From NCBI GenBank assembly GCA_002327405.1, contig DCVO01000057.1, positions 1-5,957 on the forward strand: 5,957 nucleotides of DNA, given 5' to 3'. Every line of letters begins with the position of its first letter. The stretch's first letter is position 1. The position numbers and the translations under genes are program-made. Under the pieces are notes generated by a model. That model searched no databases. It worked only from the letters and a program-made list of their open reading frames with translations, and had not been told where the DNA came from. Positions 1 to 5,417 of the stretch are shown here, in pieces. The stretch is from Thiobacillus sp. UBA2186 (GTDB taxonomy: Bacteria > Pseudomonadota > Gammaproteobacteria > Burkholderiales > Thiobacillaceae).

Positions 1-259
1 GAGAGAGGATGCGATAGGTGCCGACAATGCGGCCGGCATCCTCGTCGCGCACGATCAGGTGCTCGCAGAAGGGATCATAGATGTCGCGATCGACGCCCGG
101 CGTGCGGGTGGCGAGGCGGGCGCCCATCTCGTCGGCGAAGACGCGATAGCGCAGCTTCTGGGCTTCGAGGATCTCGGTCTCGCAGGTGGCGAGCCCGACG
201 TGCAGGTTGCGGGCCTTGCGCGCGGCGCCGTCCTGGCGCGGCTGGATGTGCTGGAGCAT
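1..259 (-). CDS. OlsB-like GNAT N-acyltransferase, N-terminal part (cut by window edge)
   Basis: The first 86 codons of a gene that continues past the left edge. The protein reads LRYRVFADEMGARL at residues 36-49, EHLIVRD at 66-72 and IVGTYRIL at 78-85. These blocks, in the same order and spacing, occur in the complete OlsB-like protein encoded at 2936-3691, so the two are paralogues. The family (acetyltransferase of the ornithine lipid/haemolysin-like group) moves an acyl chain from acyl carrier protein to an amine; OlsB uses ornithine. The ATG at 259-257 is chosen because a purine-rich stretch (263-275) precedes it and because it gives the same N-terminal length as the paralogue. The gene is divergent from the HIT gene. 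The C-terminal half is not visible, so substrate and intactness cannot be judged. An acyl-homoserine-lactone-type or other GNAT role is possible but less likely. Confidence 0.85.
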   Translation of the reverse strand, partial: MLQHIQPRQDGAARKARNLHVGLATCETEILEAQKLRYRVFADEMGARLATRTPGVDRDIYDPFCEHLIVRDEDAGRIVGTYRILS

Positions 260-306
260 GGTCTTCTTCCGTCCTGTTCGGGTCGGGCCATTCTCGAAAG
301 CTGGCG

Positions 307-335
307 TTGCGACGCAGTGACGCGCTGGTTACGAT
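307..335 (+). promoter_or_regulatory. Candidate sigma70 promoter of the HIT gene
   Basis: TTGCGA at 307-312 and TACGAT at 330-335 are separated by exactly 17 bp. Each hexamer matches the sigma70 consensus at four of six positions. The expected start, near 342, leaves a leader of about 50 nt before the HIT start codon. It lies in the 131-bp gap between the divergent OlsB-like and HIT genes. I saw no equally good promoter for the minus-strand gene. Confidence 0.4.
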
Positions 336-390
336 CGGGTGACGAACAGTAGGCAGGCAACTGCTGAATCACCCGAGGAGGCTGACCCGC

Positions 391-831
391 ATGACCGATA
401 CCCACACCGCCGACAACTGCGTGTTCTGCCGCATCGCCCGCGGCGAACTGCCCGCAGCGAAGGTCTTCGAAGACGAGCACACGCTGGCGATCATGGACAT
501 CCAGTCGGTGAATCCGGGGCACATGCTGGTGCTGGTCAAGCCGCACCGCGCCAACGTCTATGCGCTGGAAGACGAGCTCGCCGGCGCGGTCTTCCGCACT
601 GCGGCGCGCATGGCCCGTGCGGCCAAGCAGGCCTTCGCCTGCGAGGGCGTGACCCTGTTGCAGGCCAACGAGAAGGCCGGCGCGCAGACCGTGTTCCATT
701 TCCACATCCACGTGCTGCCGCGCTGGGAAGGCGACGGCATGGAACTGGCTTGGCCGGTGAAGAACCCTCCGCGCGAGGCCCTCGAGGAGATGGCGGTCAA
801 GCTGCGCGGCGCCCTCGCGGCGGAGGGCTGA
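391..831 (+). CDS. HIT (histidine triad) family nucleotide-binding protein
   Basis: A 146-residue cytoplasmic protein, the normal size for a single-domain HIT protein. The catalytic triad HFHIHVLPR is at residues 103-111 (H103, H105, H107). It is preceded by N93 and GAQTV (97-101), where the family more often has AGQTV. A CxxC pair at the N-terminus (C10, C13) with NPGH at 41-44 matches HIT proteins that bind structural zinc. The family hydrolyses nucleoside phosphoramidates, adenylylated lysine or dinucleoside polyphosphates through a nucleotidyl-histidine intermediate; the substrate here cannot be read from sequence. The ATG follows GAGGAG at 375-380 with 10 nt spacing. The gene is divergent from the OlsB-like gene and 92 bp ahead of the PfkB kinase. 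The subgroup is uncertain, but family membership is firm. Confidence 0.93.
   Translation: MTDTHTADNCVFCRIARGELPAAKVFEDEHTLAIMDIQSVNPGHMLVLVKPHRANVYALEDELAGAVFRTAARMARAAKQAFACEGVTLLQANEKAGAQTVFHFHIHVLPRWEGDGMELAWPVKNPPREALEEMAVKLRGALAAEG
811..828 (+). other. Stem-loop at the end of the HIT reading frame
   Basis: GCCCTC (811-816) and GAGGGC (823-828) form a perfect 6-bp stem with a 6-nt loop, ending directly before the TGA stop at 829-831. No run of T follows, so it is not a classical intrinsic terminator. It may protect or pause the transcript, or may be chance in GC-rich DNA. Confidence 0.3.
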
Positions 832-882
832 AAGGAGGAACCGAAGGATCTGGGGCACCGCCGGTGGCCTCTCGGCGCTGCG

Positions 883-888
883 TATAAT
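883..888 (+). promoter_or_regulatory. Candidate -10 element of the PfkB kinase gene
   Basis: A perfect TATAAT stands in GC-rich surroundings 35 nt before the kinase start codon. No good -35 hexamer is seen 16-18 bp upstream. A TG lies at 879-880, one base too far away for a classical extended -10. The predicted start near 895 gives a short leader of about 30 nt. Confidence 0.45.
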
Positions 889-923
889 CGGGGTCTCGAT
901 CACTTCCCGATGACGCGCCCCCC

Positions 924-1856
924 ATGTCCATCCTCGTCTGCGGATCGGTCGCCTACGACTCGATCATGGTCTTCCACGACCGCTTCAAGAACCACATCCT
1001 GCCCGAGCAGATCCACATGCTGAACGTGTCCTTCCTGGTGCCCGACATGCGCCGCGAGTTCGGCGGCTGCGCCGGCAACATCGCCTACAATCTCAAGCTG
1101 CTGGAGGGTGAGCCGGTAATCATGGCCACGGTGGGCGAGGATTTCGCGCCTTATGCCGCGCGTCTCGAACGCCTGGACCTCACCCAGGAGCATGTGCGCA
1201 AGGTCGAGGGCAGCTACACCGCACAGGCCTTCATCACCACCGACCTCTCTGACAACCAGATCACCGCCTTCCACCCGGGCGCGATGAATCACTCGCACCT
1301 GAATGACGCATCTGGCGCCAATGACATCAAGCTCGGCATCGTCTCCCCCGACGGGCGCGACGGCATGCTGGCCCATTGCGCGCAGTTTCATGAGGCCGGC
1401 ATTCCCTTCGTGTTCGACCCCGGCCAGGGCATGCCCCTGTTCAACGGCGAGGAGCTGCTGCAAATGGTGCGTCAGTCCGATTACGTCACCCTCAACGATT
1501 ACGAAGCGGAGCTGCTGCAGGCCCGCACCGGGCATTCCCTGGATCAGTTGGCGCGCGAAGTCGAAGCCCTGGTCGTGACCAAGGGCGCCGAGGGCGCGGA
1601 ATTCCATGTGGGTGGCCAACCCATCCACATCCCCGCCGCGCCGGTGCGCGCAGTGGCCGACCCCACCGGCTGCGGCGATGCGTTCCGTGCGGGCCTCCTC
1701 TACGGCATCGCACACGGCATGGATTGGGAAACTACCGGACGGCTGGCGAGTCTCATGGGTGCTATAAAAATAGAAAGCCGCGGCGGGCAAAACCATGCGC
1801 CCAGCCGTATGGAAATTGAAGCGCGGTTCGCCGAATCCTTCGGCTATCGCATCTGA
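924..1856 (+). CDS. PfkB-family carbohydrate/nucleoside kinase
   Basis: A 310-residue cytoplasmic kinase of the ribokinase/PfkB fold, usual length. It opens with the strand ILVCGSVAYDS (3-13). The glycine-rich substrate motif FGGCAGNIAYN is at 47-57. The C-terminal signature DPTGCGDAFRAGLL is at 246-259, with D252 as catalytic base; the common GAGD is GCGD here. VTKGAEGAEF (218-227) fits the ATP-binding region. The family transfers phosphate from ATP to a hydroxymethyl group of a sugar or nucleoside. This resembles proteins often annotated as adenosine or nucleoside kinases in betaproteobacteria, but the substrate is unproven. The start gives the expected N-terminus, although no Shine-Dalgarno is visible; an ATG at 910 is out of frame. 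A short AT-rich patch (1761-1774) near the 3' end encodes a normal part of the protein. Confidence 0.9.
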   Translation: MSILVCGSVAYDSIMVFHDRFKNHILPEQIHMLNVSFLVPDMRREFGGCAGNIAYNLKLLEGEPVIMATVGEDFAPYAARLERLDLTQEHVRKVEGSYTAQAFITTDLSDNQITAFHPGAMNHSHLNDASGANDIKLGIVSPDGRDGMLAHCAQFHEAGIPFVFDPGQGMPLFNGEELLQMVRQSDYVTLNDYEAELLQARTGHSLDQLAREVEALVVTKGAEGAEFHVGGQPIHIPAAPVRAVADPTGCGDAFRAGLLYGIAHGMDWETTGRLASLMGAIKIESRGGQNHAPSRMEIEARFAESFGYRI

Positions 1857-1898
1857 GACATCGGCCAGATGGCCAACGCTGGAAAACTGGAGTTCACC

Positions 1899-2354
1899 AT
1901 GAATAGGATTGCCGTATTGCTGCTTGCCACCTCCACAGCCGTTCTGCTCACCGGCTGCCCCGCCGGCCTCGGCAGCAAGGATTATTCGCGCGAGCAGACG
2001 CGCACCGTACAGGAGGTGCAGATGGGCGTGGTCGAGTCGGTGCGCAGCGTCAAGATCGAGGGCACCAAGAGCGTGGTCGGGCCCGCAGCCGGCGCCGTGG
2101 TCGGCGGCGTAGCCGGCAGCACGGTGGGCAGCGGCCGCGGCCGCGTGGCCGGCGCCACCGTGGGTGCGGTGCTCGGCGGCGTAGGCGGCGCAGCCGCGGA
2201 AGAGGCCATCACACGCCAGGACGGCGTCGAAATCACCGTCAAGCTCGACTCCGGGCGCGTGCTGGCGATCACCCAGGCCGCGGATGAGGAATTCCGCGTC
2301 GGCGATCGCGTGCGGGTGCTGACCGGGGGTGGCGTCACGCGCGTGACGCGCTAG
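1899..2354 (+). CDS. slyB: SlyB/Pcp-like glycine-zipper outer-membrane lipoprotein
   Basis: A 151-residue lipoprotein precursor. The signal peptide (1-19) has N2-R3, a hydrophobic core and the lipobox LTGC at 17-20, so C20 would be lipidated. Residue 21 is proline, not aspartate, which favours the outer membrane. A glycine-zipper segment covers about 61-98, with repeated GxxxG spacing (GAVVGG, GSTVGS, GAVLGG). A beta-rich end follows, with QDGVEITVKLDSGR (107-120) and FRVGDRVRVL (132-141), as in the SlyB/Pcp/OsmB group. SlyB stabilises the outer membrane around porins and lipopolysaccharide in enterobacteria; the same role here is inferred. The ATG at 1899 is preferred over one at 1869 because it places the signal peptide at the N-terminus and follows GGAG (1889-1892). 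It lies 42 bp after the kinase gene and is probably cotranscribed. Confidence 0.88.
   Translation: MNRIAVLLLATSTAVLLTGCPAGLGSKDYSREQTRTVQEVQMGVVESVRSVKIEGTKSVVGPAAGAVVGGVAGSTVGSGRGRVAGATVGAVLGGVGGAAAEEAITRQDGVEITVKLDSGRVLAITQAADEEFRVGDRVRVLTGGGVTRVTR
2332..2349 (+). other. Perfect 18-bp palindrome at the end of the lipoprotein gene
   Basis: GCGTCACGC (2332-2340) is followed at once by its reverse complement GCGTGACGC (2341-2349). It encodes the last residues, V-T-R-V-T-R, and ends 2 bp before the TAG stop. As RNA it could fold into a 7-bp stem with a GCGC loop. Only a weak pyrimidine stretch follows, so a terminator role is possible but not shown. A protein-binding dyad is an alternative. 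Confidence 0.4.
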
Positions 2355-2372
2355 CTTCCGTTGCCCGCTTCG

Positions 2373-2865
2373 CCATCCGGGGTCGGGCAGCCGGCTTTGC
2401 ACCCTATCATTGGGGAACAGCGCCTATTCACGTGCGGGCTGGTGGGGGTAAGCGGCTTGCCGCTGCGGCCACTGCTTGCCATCAATACGCCGACCTTGCC
2501 GAAGGCTTCATCGCTTCCAGGCCTTCGCGTTCGGTCGCGCAGCGCATGAATTTCAGATACGCGCCGCCATGGCGCGCCTCATCGCGCGACGACAACCCGT
2601 AGATATGCTTGATGACCGGTTCGGTATGCCATTCCGCAGCACGGCGGCACCAGCGTGTCAGCCGAACCTCGCCGCAGAAATGCAGCATCAGCGTTCCCAG
2701 CGGCGGGGCCGGATCGAACTCGAAGCGTACGGTGTGCAGTTCCGCCTCCGTTGGTGCCGGTTCCGGGTAAAGCAAGGGATTTCCAGACGGCGAAGGTGTT
2801 CTGGCCATCTCAAGAAAGGAGTGTGACGAATCGAAGAATCGCCAGGATGCAAATTCATCGCGCAG
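2373..2865 (-). pseudogene. Frameshifted remnant of a ferritin-like di-iron protein gene
   Basis: The longest piece (2865-2482) is open back to a TGA at 2868-2866. It reads RFFDSSHSFLEMARTPSPSG, then PLLYPEP, LMLHFCGEVRLT, EPVIKHIYGL and RDEARHGGAYLKFM. Counting from the ATG at 2808, E47, E63 and E77-x2-H80 look like ferritin-like di-iron ligands. Near 2515 the protein-like sequence moves to a second frame (DEAFGKVGVLMASSGRSGKP, then HVNR). Near 2424 it moves to a third (ALFPNDRVQSRLPDPGW) and stops near 2373, beside the lipoprotein gene end. The second shift is consistent with loss of one base after AGG (2425-2423). The N-terminal part is missing, and no Shine-Dalgarno precedes the ATG at 2808. 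The family name comes from remembered resemblance to betaproteobacterial ferritin-like proteins. The 108-residue ORF starting at 2808 alone could be expressed, but it lacks the C-terminal part. Confidence 0.65.
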
Positions 2866-2935
2866 TCATATCCGTGCCACAAGAATGCAATGCATCTCAA
2901 ATAATCTGCCGCAAACCGATCTTAGAGGGAATCCC
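2866..2935 (+). promoter_or_regulatory. AT-richer leader and probable promoter region of olsB
   Basis: The stretch between the pseudogene remnant and olsB is richer in A and T than its surroundings. It holds a possible -10 AATAAT at 2900-2905, with no convincing -35. The ribosome-binding site AGAGGGA is at 2924-2930, 5 nt before the ATG at 2936. That site decides the olsB start against an in-frame ATG at 2885, which would add 17 residues not matched in the paralogue at the left edge. Confidence 0.35.
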
Positions 2936-3691
2936 ATGCTTGAATCCGCGGCACAGAAATCATCCGGCCAGCACGGCCGCTTCAAGGTTTATTTGGCGGT
3001 CGACGACGTCGAAATCGCCGAAGCCCAGCAATTGCGCTACAGGGTTTTTGCCGACGAAATGGGCGCCAGACTGCCTTCCGCACACTTGGGCATGGACATC
3101 GATCCGTTCGACAATTTATGCGACCACCTTTTGGTGCGCGACACCATCAGCGGCGAAGTGGTCGGCACCTACCGCATCCTGCCGCCCGACTCCGCGAAAA
3201 AATCCGGCTATTATTCCGAGCAGGAATTCGACCTCACCCGCTTCCATTTTCTGCGCCCGCGCATGGCGGAACTGGGGCGCTCCTGCGTGCACCCAGACTA
3301 CCGCAGCGGCGCGGTGATCGCCCTCCTCTGGCTGGGACTGGCGGACTACATGACCCGCCACGGCTTCGATTACGTGATCGGCTGCGCCAGCATCGGCATG
3401 GCCGACGGCGGCCACCTCGCCGCCAGCGTCTACCGCCATGTCAGCGCCAAACACCTGAGCCCGGTGGAATGGCGCGCCACCCCGCGCACGCCCCTGCCGC
3501 TGGCGTCGCTCGACACCGGCACCCCCGGCCTGCCGCCCCCGCTCATCAAGGGCTACCTGCGCCTGGGCGCCATGGTTTGCGGCGAACCGGCCTGGGACCC
3601 GGATTTCAACACCGCCGACCTGCTCATGCTGCTGCCCATGCAGCAGATCAACCGCAGCTACATGCGGCATTTCGTGAACAAGGGCGCCTGA
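2936..3691 (+). CDS. olsB: Ornithine lipid N-acyltransferase (OlsB-like)
   Basis: A complete 251-residue protein of usual OlsB length. OlsB transfers a 3-hydroxyacyl chain from acyl carrier protein to the alpha-amino group of ornithine, giving lyso-ornithine lipid at the inner face of the cytoplasmic membrane. Family blocks in order: LRYRVFADEM (33-42), DHLLVRD (63-69), VGTYRIL (76-82), YYSEQEFDL (92-100), ELGRSCVHPDYR (112-123), IKGYLRLGAMVCGEPAWD (204-221) and FNTADLLMLLP (224-234). No signal peptide or membrane helix is evident. The start is set by AGAGGGA at 2924-2930. An OlsA/PlsC-type acyltransferase gene follows after 26 bp, the classic partner, which strengthens the call. A second OlsB-like gene lies at the left edge. 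Acceptor specificity (ornithine or another amino acid) cannot be proven from sequence. Confidence 0.87.
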   Translation: MLESAAQKSSGQHGRFKVYLAVDDVEIAEAQQLRYRVFADEMGARLPSAHLGMDIDPFDNLCDHLLVRDTISGEVVGTYRILPPDSAKKSGYYSEQEFDLTRFHFLRPRMAELGRSCVHPDYRSGAVIALLWLGLADYMTRHGFDYVIGCASIGMADGGHLAASVYRHVSAKHLSPVEWRATPRTPLPLASLDTGTPGLPPPLIKGYLRLGAMVCGEPAWDPDFNTADLLMLLPMQQINRSYMRHFVNKGA

Positions 3692-3697
3692 CTGCCG

Positions 3698-3717
3698 GCA
3701 GCCTTACAATAGGCTGC
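3698..3717 (+). promoter_or_regulatory. Hairpin directly before the olsA start codon
   Basis: GCAGCC (3698-3703) and GGCTGC (3712-3717) make a perfect 6-bp stem around the 8-nt loop TTACAATA. The stem ends on the base before the olsA ATG at 3718. The loop contains TACAAT (3705-3710), a good -10-like hexamer. No Shine-Dalgarno is present in the 26-bp gap. The site could tune translation, coupling it to olsB, or could be a -10 element giving a nearly leaderless message. Confidence 0.45.
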
Positions 3718-4524
3718 ATGAGCGTCTTGTTTCGCCGCCTGTTCCGGCTGACCCGATTAAGCCTGCATCTGCTGCTGGGCGTATTCCAGGCCGCAGTGCT
3801 GTTCGGCTTCTACTCCCTGGCCGCACGCGACCGCGTGATTTCGCGCTGGTCTGCAAAGCTCCTGAAAATTCTGGGCATCAGACTGGTTGCGGGCACGCCC
3901 CCCGAGTTCGCCCACGGCGCGCTGCTGGTCGCGAACCATATCTCGTGGCTGGACGTTTTCCTCATCCATGCCGCCAGGCACGTGCACTTCGTTTCCAAGC
4001 ACGAAGTGCGCGACTGGCCGGTAATCGGCTGGCTCGCCTGGCGTGCCGGCACCCTGTTCATCCAGCGTGCGAAGAAATCCGACACTGCACGCATCAATCA
4101 GGAAATGCATGCGCTTTTGCGCGACGGGGCCTGGGTGGCCGTGTTTCCCGAAGGCACTTCTACCGATGGCAGCAGGTTGCTGCGCTTCCTGCCCTCGCTA
4201 TTCCAGCCGGCAGTGGACGAAAACCTGCCTGTAGTGCCGACGACGCTGCAATACCTGACTGCCGAGGGCGACTACACCAATGCCGCTGCGTATGCCGACA
4301 ACGTTTCTTTCGGCACCTCGTTATGGCGCATCGCCGGTGAAAAGGGGATCGTGGCGCGTGTCACTTTCGGCACGACGATCCGCAGCGACAATCGCCGCGA
4401 ACTCGCCGAAGCGGCCCATCGTGACATTGCCAAGACTTTGGGGTTCGAGACTACTTCTTCGGCGCTTTCGTCTGCGGACAGTCCATCTGGAACACCCGGC
4501 GGTCTTCCAGCCTCAGCGCAGTGA
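3718..4524 (+). CDS. olsA: PlsC-family acyltransferase, probable lyso-ornithine lipid O-acyltransferase (OlsA)
   Basis: A 268-residue membrane-associated acyltransferase. An N-terminal hydrophobic segment (about 12-36) probably anchors it to the inner membrane. PlsC motifs in order: NHISWLD (73-79) with H74 and D79 of the HX4D catalytic pair, GTLFIQR (111-117), FPEGTSTDG (143-151) and PVVPTTLQY (171-179). PlsC enzymes acylate 1-acylglycerol-3-phosphate; OlsA acylates the hydroxyl of lyso-ornithine lipid, and some enzymes do both. The OlsA call rests mainly on position 26 bp after olsB. The upstream part of the same open frame (3118-3717) is a shadow of olsB. The ATG is chosen because it starts the hydrophobic N-terminus, although there is no Shine-Dalgarno. 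The last 25 residues (244-268) are a Ser/Pro/Gly/Ala-rich tail that overlaps apaH on the opposite strand. Confidence 0.85.
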   Translation: MSVLFRRLFRLTRLSLHLLLGVFQAAVLFGFYSLAARDRVISRWSAKLLKILGIRLVAGTPPEFAHGALLVANHISWLDVFLIHAARHVHFVSKHEVRDWPVIGWLAWRAGTLFIQRAKKSDTARINQEMHALLRDGAWVAVFPEGTSTDGSRLLRFLPSLFQPAVDENLPVVPTTLQYLTAEGDYTNAAAYADNVSFGTSLWRIAGEKGIVARVTFGTTIRSDNRRELAEAAHRDIAKTLGFETTSSALSSADSPSGTPGGLPASAQ

Positions 4525-5272
4525 TCTTGCCGCCCCACAGGCAGCCGGTATCGAGCGCCATGATGTCTTCGCGCAGATAAAGTCCCAGCGCCGACCAGTG
4601 GCCGCAGACGACGGGAATGCCGGCGGTCTTGCGCCCCGGCACGTCGAACCAGGGCACGAGCGGAGGCGGCGCGCTGCCCGGGCGGCCCTTGTGATGAAAC
4701 TCCATCTCCCCGTCCGGGTAGCAAAAGCGCATGCGGGTGAAGGCATTGACGATCACGCGCAGGCGATCGGCACCGGCCAGTTCGTCCGACCATTGCGCCG
4801 GCACCGATCCGTACAGTTTTGCGAACACCTGCACGTAATCCGGCCCCCGGAGCACCTTTTCCAGCTCCCGTGCATGCGCGAGCGTCTCGTCCAGCGTCCA
4901 TCCCGGCCACACCCCGGCATGCACCATCAGCACGCCGTGCTCGAAGTGCGCGATGTTGCGATGCAGCAGCCAGTGCATGAGTTCGTCGCAGTCCGGCGCC
5001 TCCAGAATCGGCGCCAGGGTGTCGGTGTGGTGGAACTGGCGATGCCCCGCCCACACGCCCAGCAGATGCAGGTCGTGGTTGCCCAGCACCACGACTGCGC
5101 GCTCGCCGAGGTCGCGCACGAAATACAGGGTCTGCAGCGACTCCGGTCCGCGGTTGACCAGATCGCCGACGAACCACAGATTGTCCCGCGTGCGATCGAA
5201 CCCGCAGTCAGCCAGCAACTTTTGCAGGGAGACGAAACACCCCTGCACATCGCCGATCACATAAGTCCCCAC
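4451..5272 (-). CDS. apaH: Symmetrical bis(5'-nucleosyl)-tetraphosphatase ApaH
   Basis: A 273-residue cytoplasmic metallophosphatase, close to the 282 residues of E. coli ApaH. It splits Ap4A into two ADP and limits Np4N capping of RNA. Motifs: GDVQG (7-11), GDLVNRGP (36-43), GNHD (64-67), HAG (118-120), NAFTRMRFCYPDG (176-188), GHW (224-226) and DTGCLWGG (241-248). The first motif has Q where calcineurin-type phosphatases usually have H; I recall the same change in other ApaH proteins. The GTG at 5272-5270 is chosen because GAGGAG (5284-5279) lies 6 nt upstream and the protein then begins like E. coli ApaH. A GTG at 5293 would add 7 residues. The gene is divergent from rep and overlaps the olsA 3' end by 74 bp. 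Confidence 0.95.
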   Translation of the reverse strand: MGTYVIGDVQGCFVSLQKLLADCGFDRTRDNLWFVGDLVNRGPESLQTLYFVRDLGERAVVVLGNHDLHLLGVWAGHRQFHHTDTLAPILEAPDCDELMHWLLHRNIAHFEHGVLMVHAGVWPGWTLDETLAHARELEKVLRGPDYVQVFAKLYGSVPAQWSDELAGADRLRVIVNAFTRMRFCYPDGEMEFHHKGRPGSAPPPLVPWFDVPGRKTAGIPVVCGHWSALGLYLREDIMALDTGCLWGGKITALRLEDRRVFQMDCPQTKAPKK

Positions 5273-5280
5273 GCCTTGCT

Positions 5281-5301
5281 CCTCACACCTCACACCTCAC
5301 C
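5281..5301 (-). repeat. Three tandem heptamers upstream of apaH
   Basis: On the plus strand the units are CCTCACA, CCTCACA and CCTCACC. Read on the apaH strand each gives a GTGAGG or TGTGAGG unit, so GAGG ribosome-binding cores recur every 7 nt. The unit nearest the gene provides part of the GAGGAG (5279-5284) placed 6 nt before the apaH GTG. Copy-number change by slippage would alter the leader but not the nearest core. Confidence 0.7.
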
Positions 5302-5307
5302 AAAATT

Positions 5308-5376
5308 GTGGGAGCGGCGCCCTCGCCGCGATTGGGCAGCACCGCAAAATTATCGGCCCGAAGGCGGGCCTCCTAC
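5308..5376. repeat. Pair of inverted REP-type palindromes (BIME-like)
   Basis: The left unit begins GTGGGAG (5308-5314) and contains GCGGCG/CGCCGC (5314-5319, 5324-5329) around a CCCT loop. The right unit contains GGCCCG/CGGGCC (5355-5360, 5365-5370) around AAGG and ends CTCCTAC (5370-5376). That end is the reverse complement of GTAGGAG, so the outer ends also pair, with one G-T wobble. This head-to-head arrangement is the layout of REP doublets (BIMEs) known from Pseudomonas and other proteobacteria, which sit between genes and are moved by RAYT transposases. Only this copy is visible in the window. Confidence 0.65.
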
Positions 5377-5381
5377 TCGAA

Positions 5382-5390
5382 TGATACAAT
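5382..5390 (+). promoter_or_regulatory. Extended -10 promoter element of rep
   Basis: TGATACAAT is an extended -10 (TG, one base, TACAAT at 5385-5390), 27 nt before the rep start codon. No -35 is recognisable; the position where one would lie falls inside the REP pair. The expected start is near 5397, giving a leader of about 20 nt without a Shine-Dalgarno. Confidence 0.45.
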
Positions 5391-5417
5391 CGTTCGCCGA
5401 TTTTCCTGTCTCATCCC

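Noticed and set aside
55..903. 282-codon open frame on the minus strand opposite the HIT gene
   Set aside because: It is the antisense of the HIT gene and its upstream gap, with Arg/Ala/Ser-rich shadow composition. The OlsB-like protein at 1-259 is in another minus frame.
1761..1774. AT-rich patch with TATAAA near the kinase 3' end, considered as a promoter for slyB
   Set aside because: It encodes a normal part of the kinase, no -35 is found at 16-18 bp, and the gene gap is only 42 bp, so readthrough explains slyB expression.
900..2402. 500-codon open frame on the minus strand
   Set aside because: It is antisense to the kinase and lipoprotein genes and has low-complexity Ala/Gly/His composition. 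Only its first 10 or so codons (VQSRLPDPGW) look real, and they belong to the ferritin-like remnant.
2482..2808. The 108-residue ORF as a complete small gene
   Set aside because: No Shine-Dalgarno precedes its ATG, the protein-like sequence continues both upstream of the ATG and downstream in other frames, and its last residues (MKPSARSAY) look like post-frameshift sequence.
2373..2865. Programmed frameshifting to make one ferritin-like protein
   Set aside because: It would need two separate shifts, no slippery heptamer is evident at either point, and the N-terminus is also missing; decay is simpler.
3118..3717. Upstream extension of the olsA open frame
   Set aside because: This part is Pro/Arg/His-rich, out of frame with olsB and typical of a GC-rich shadow. 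The real protein begins at 3718 with a hydrophobic anchor.
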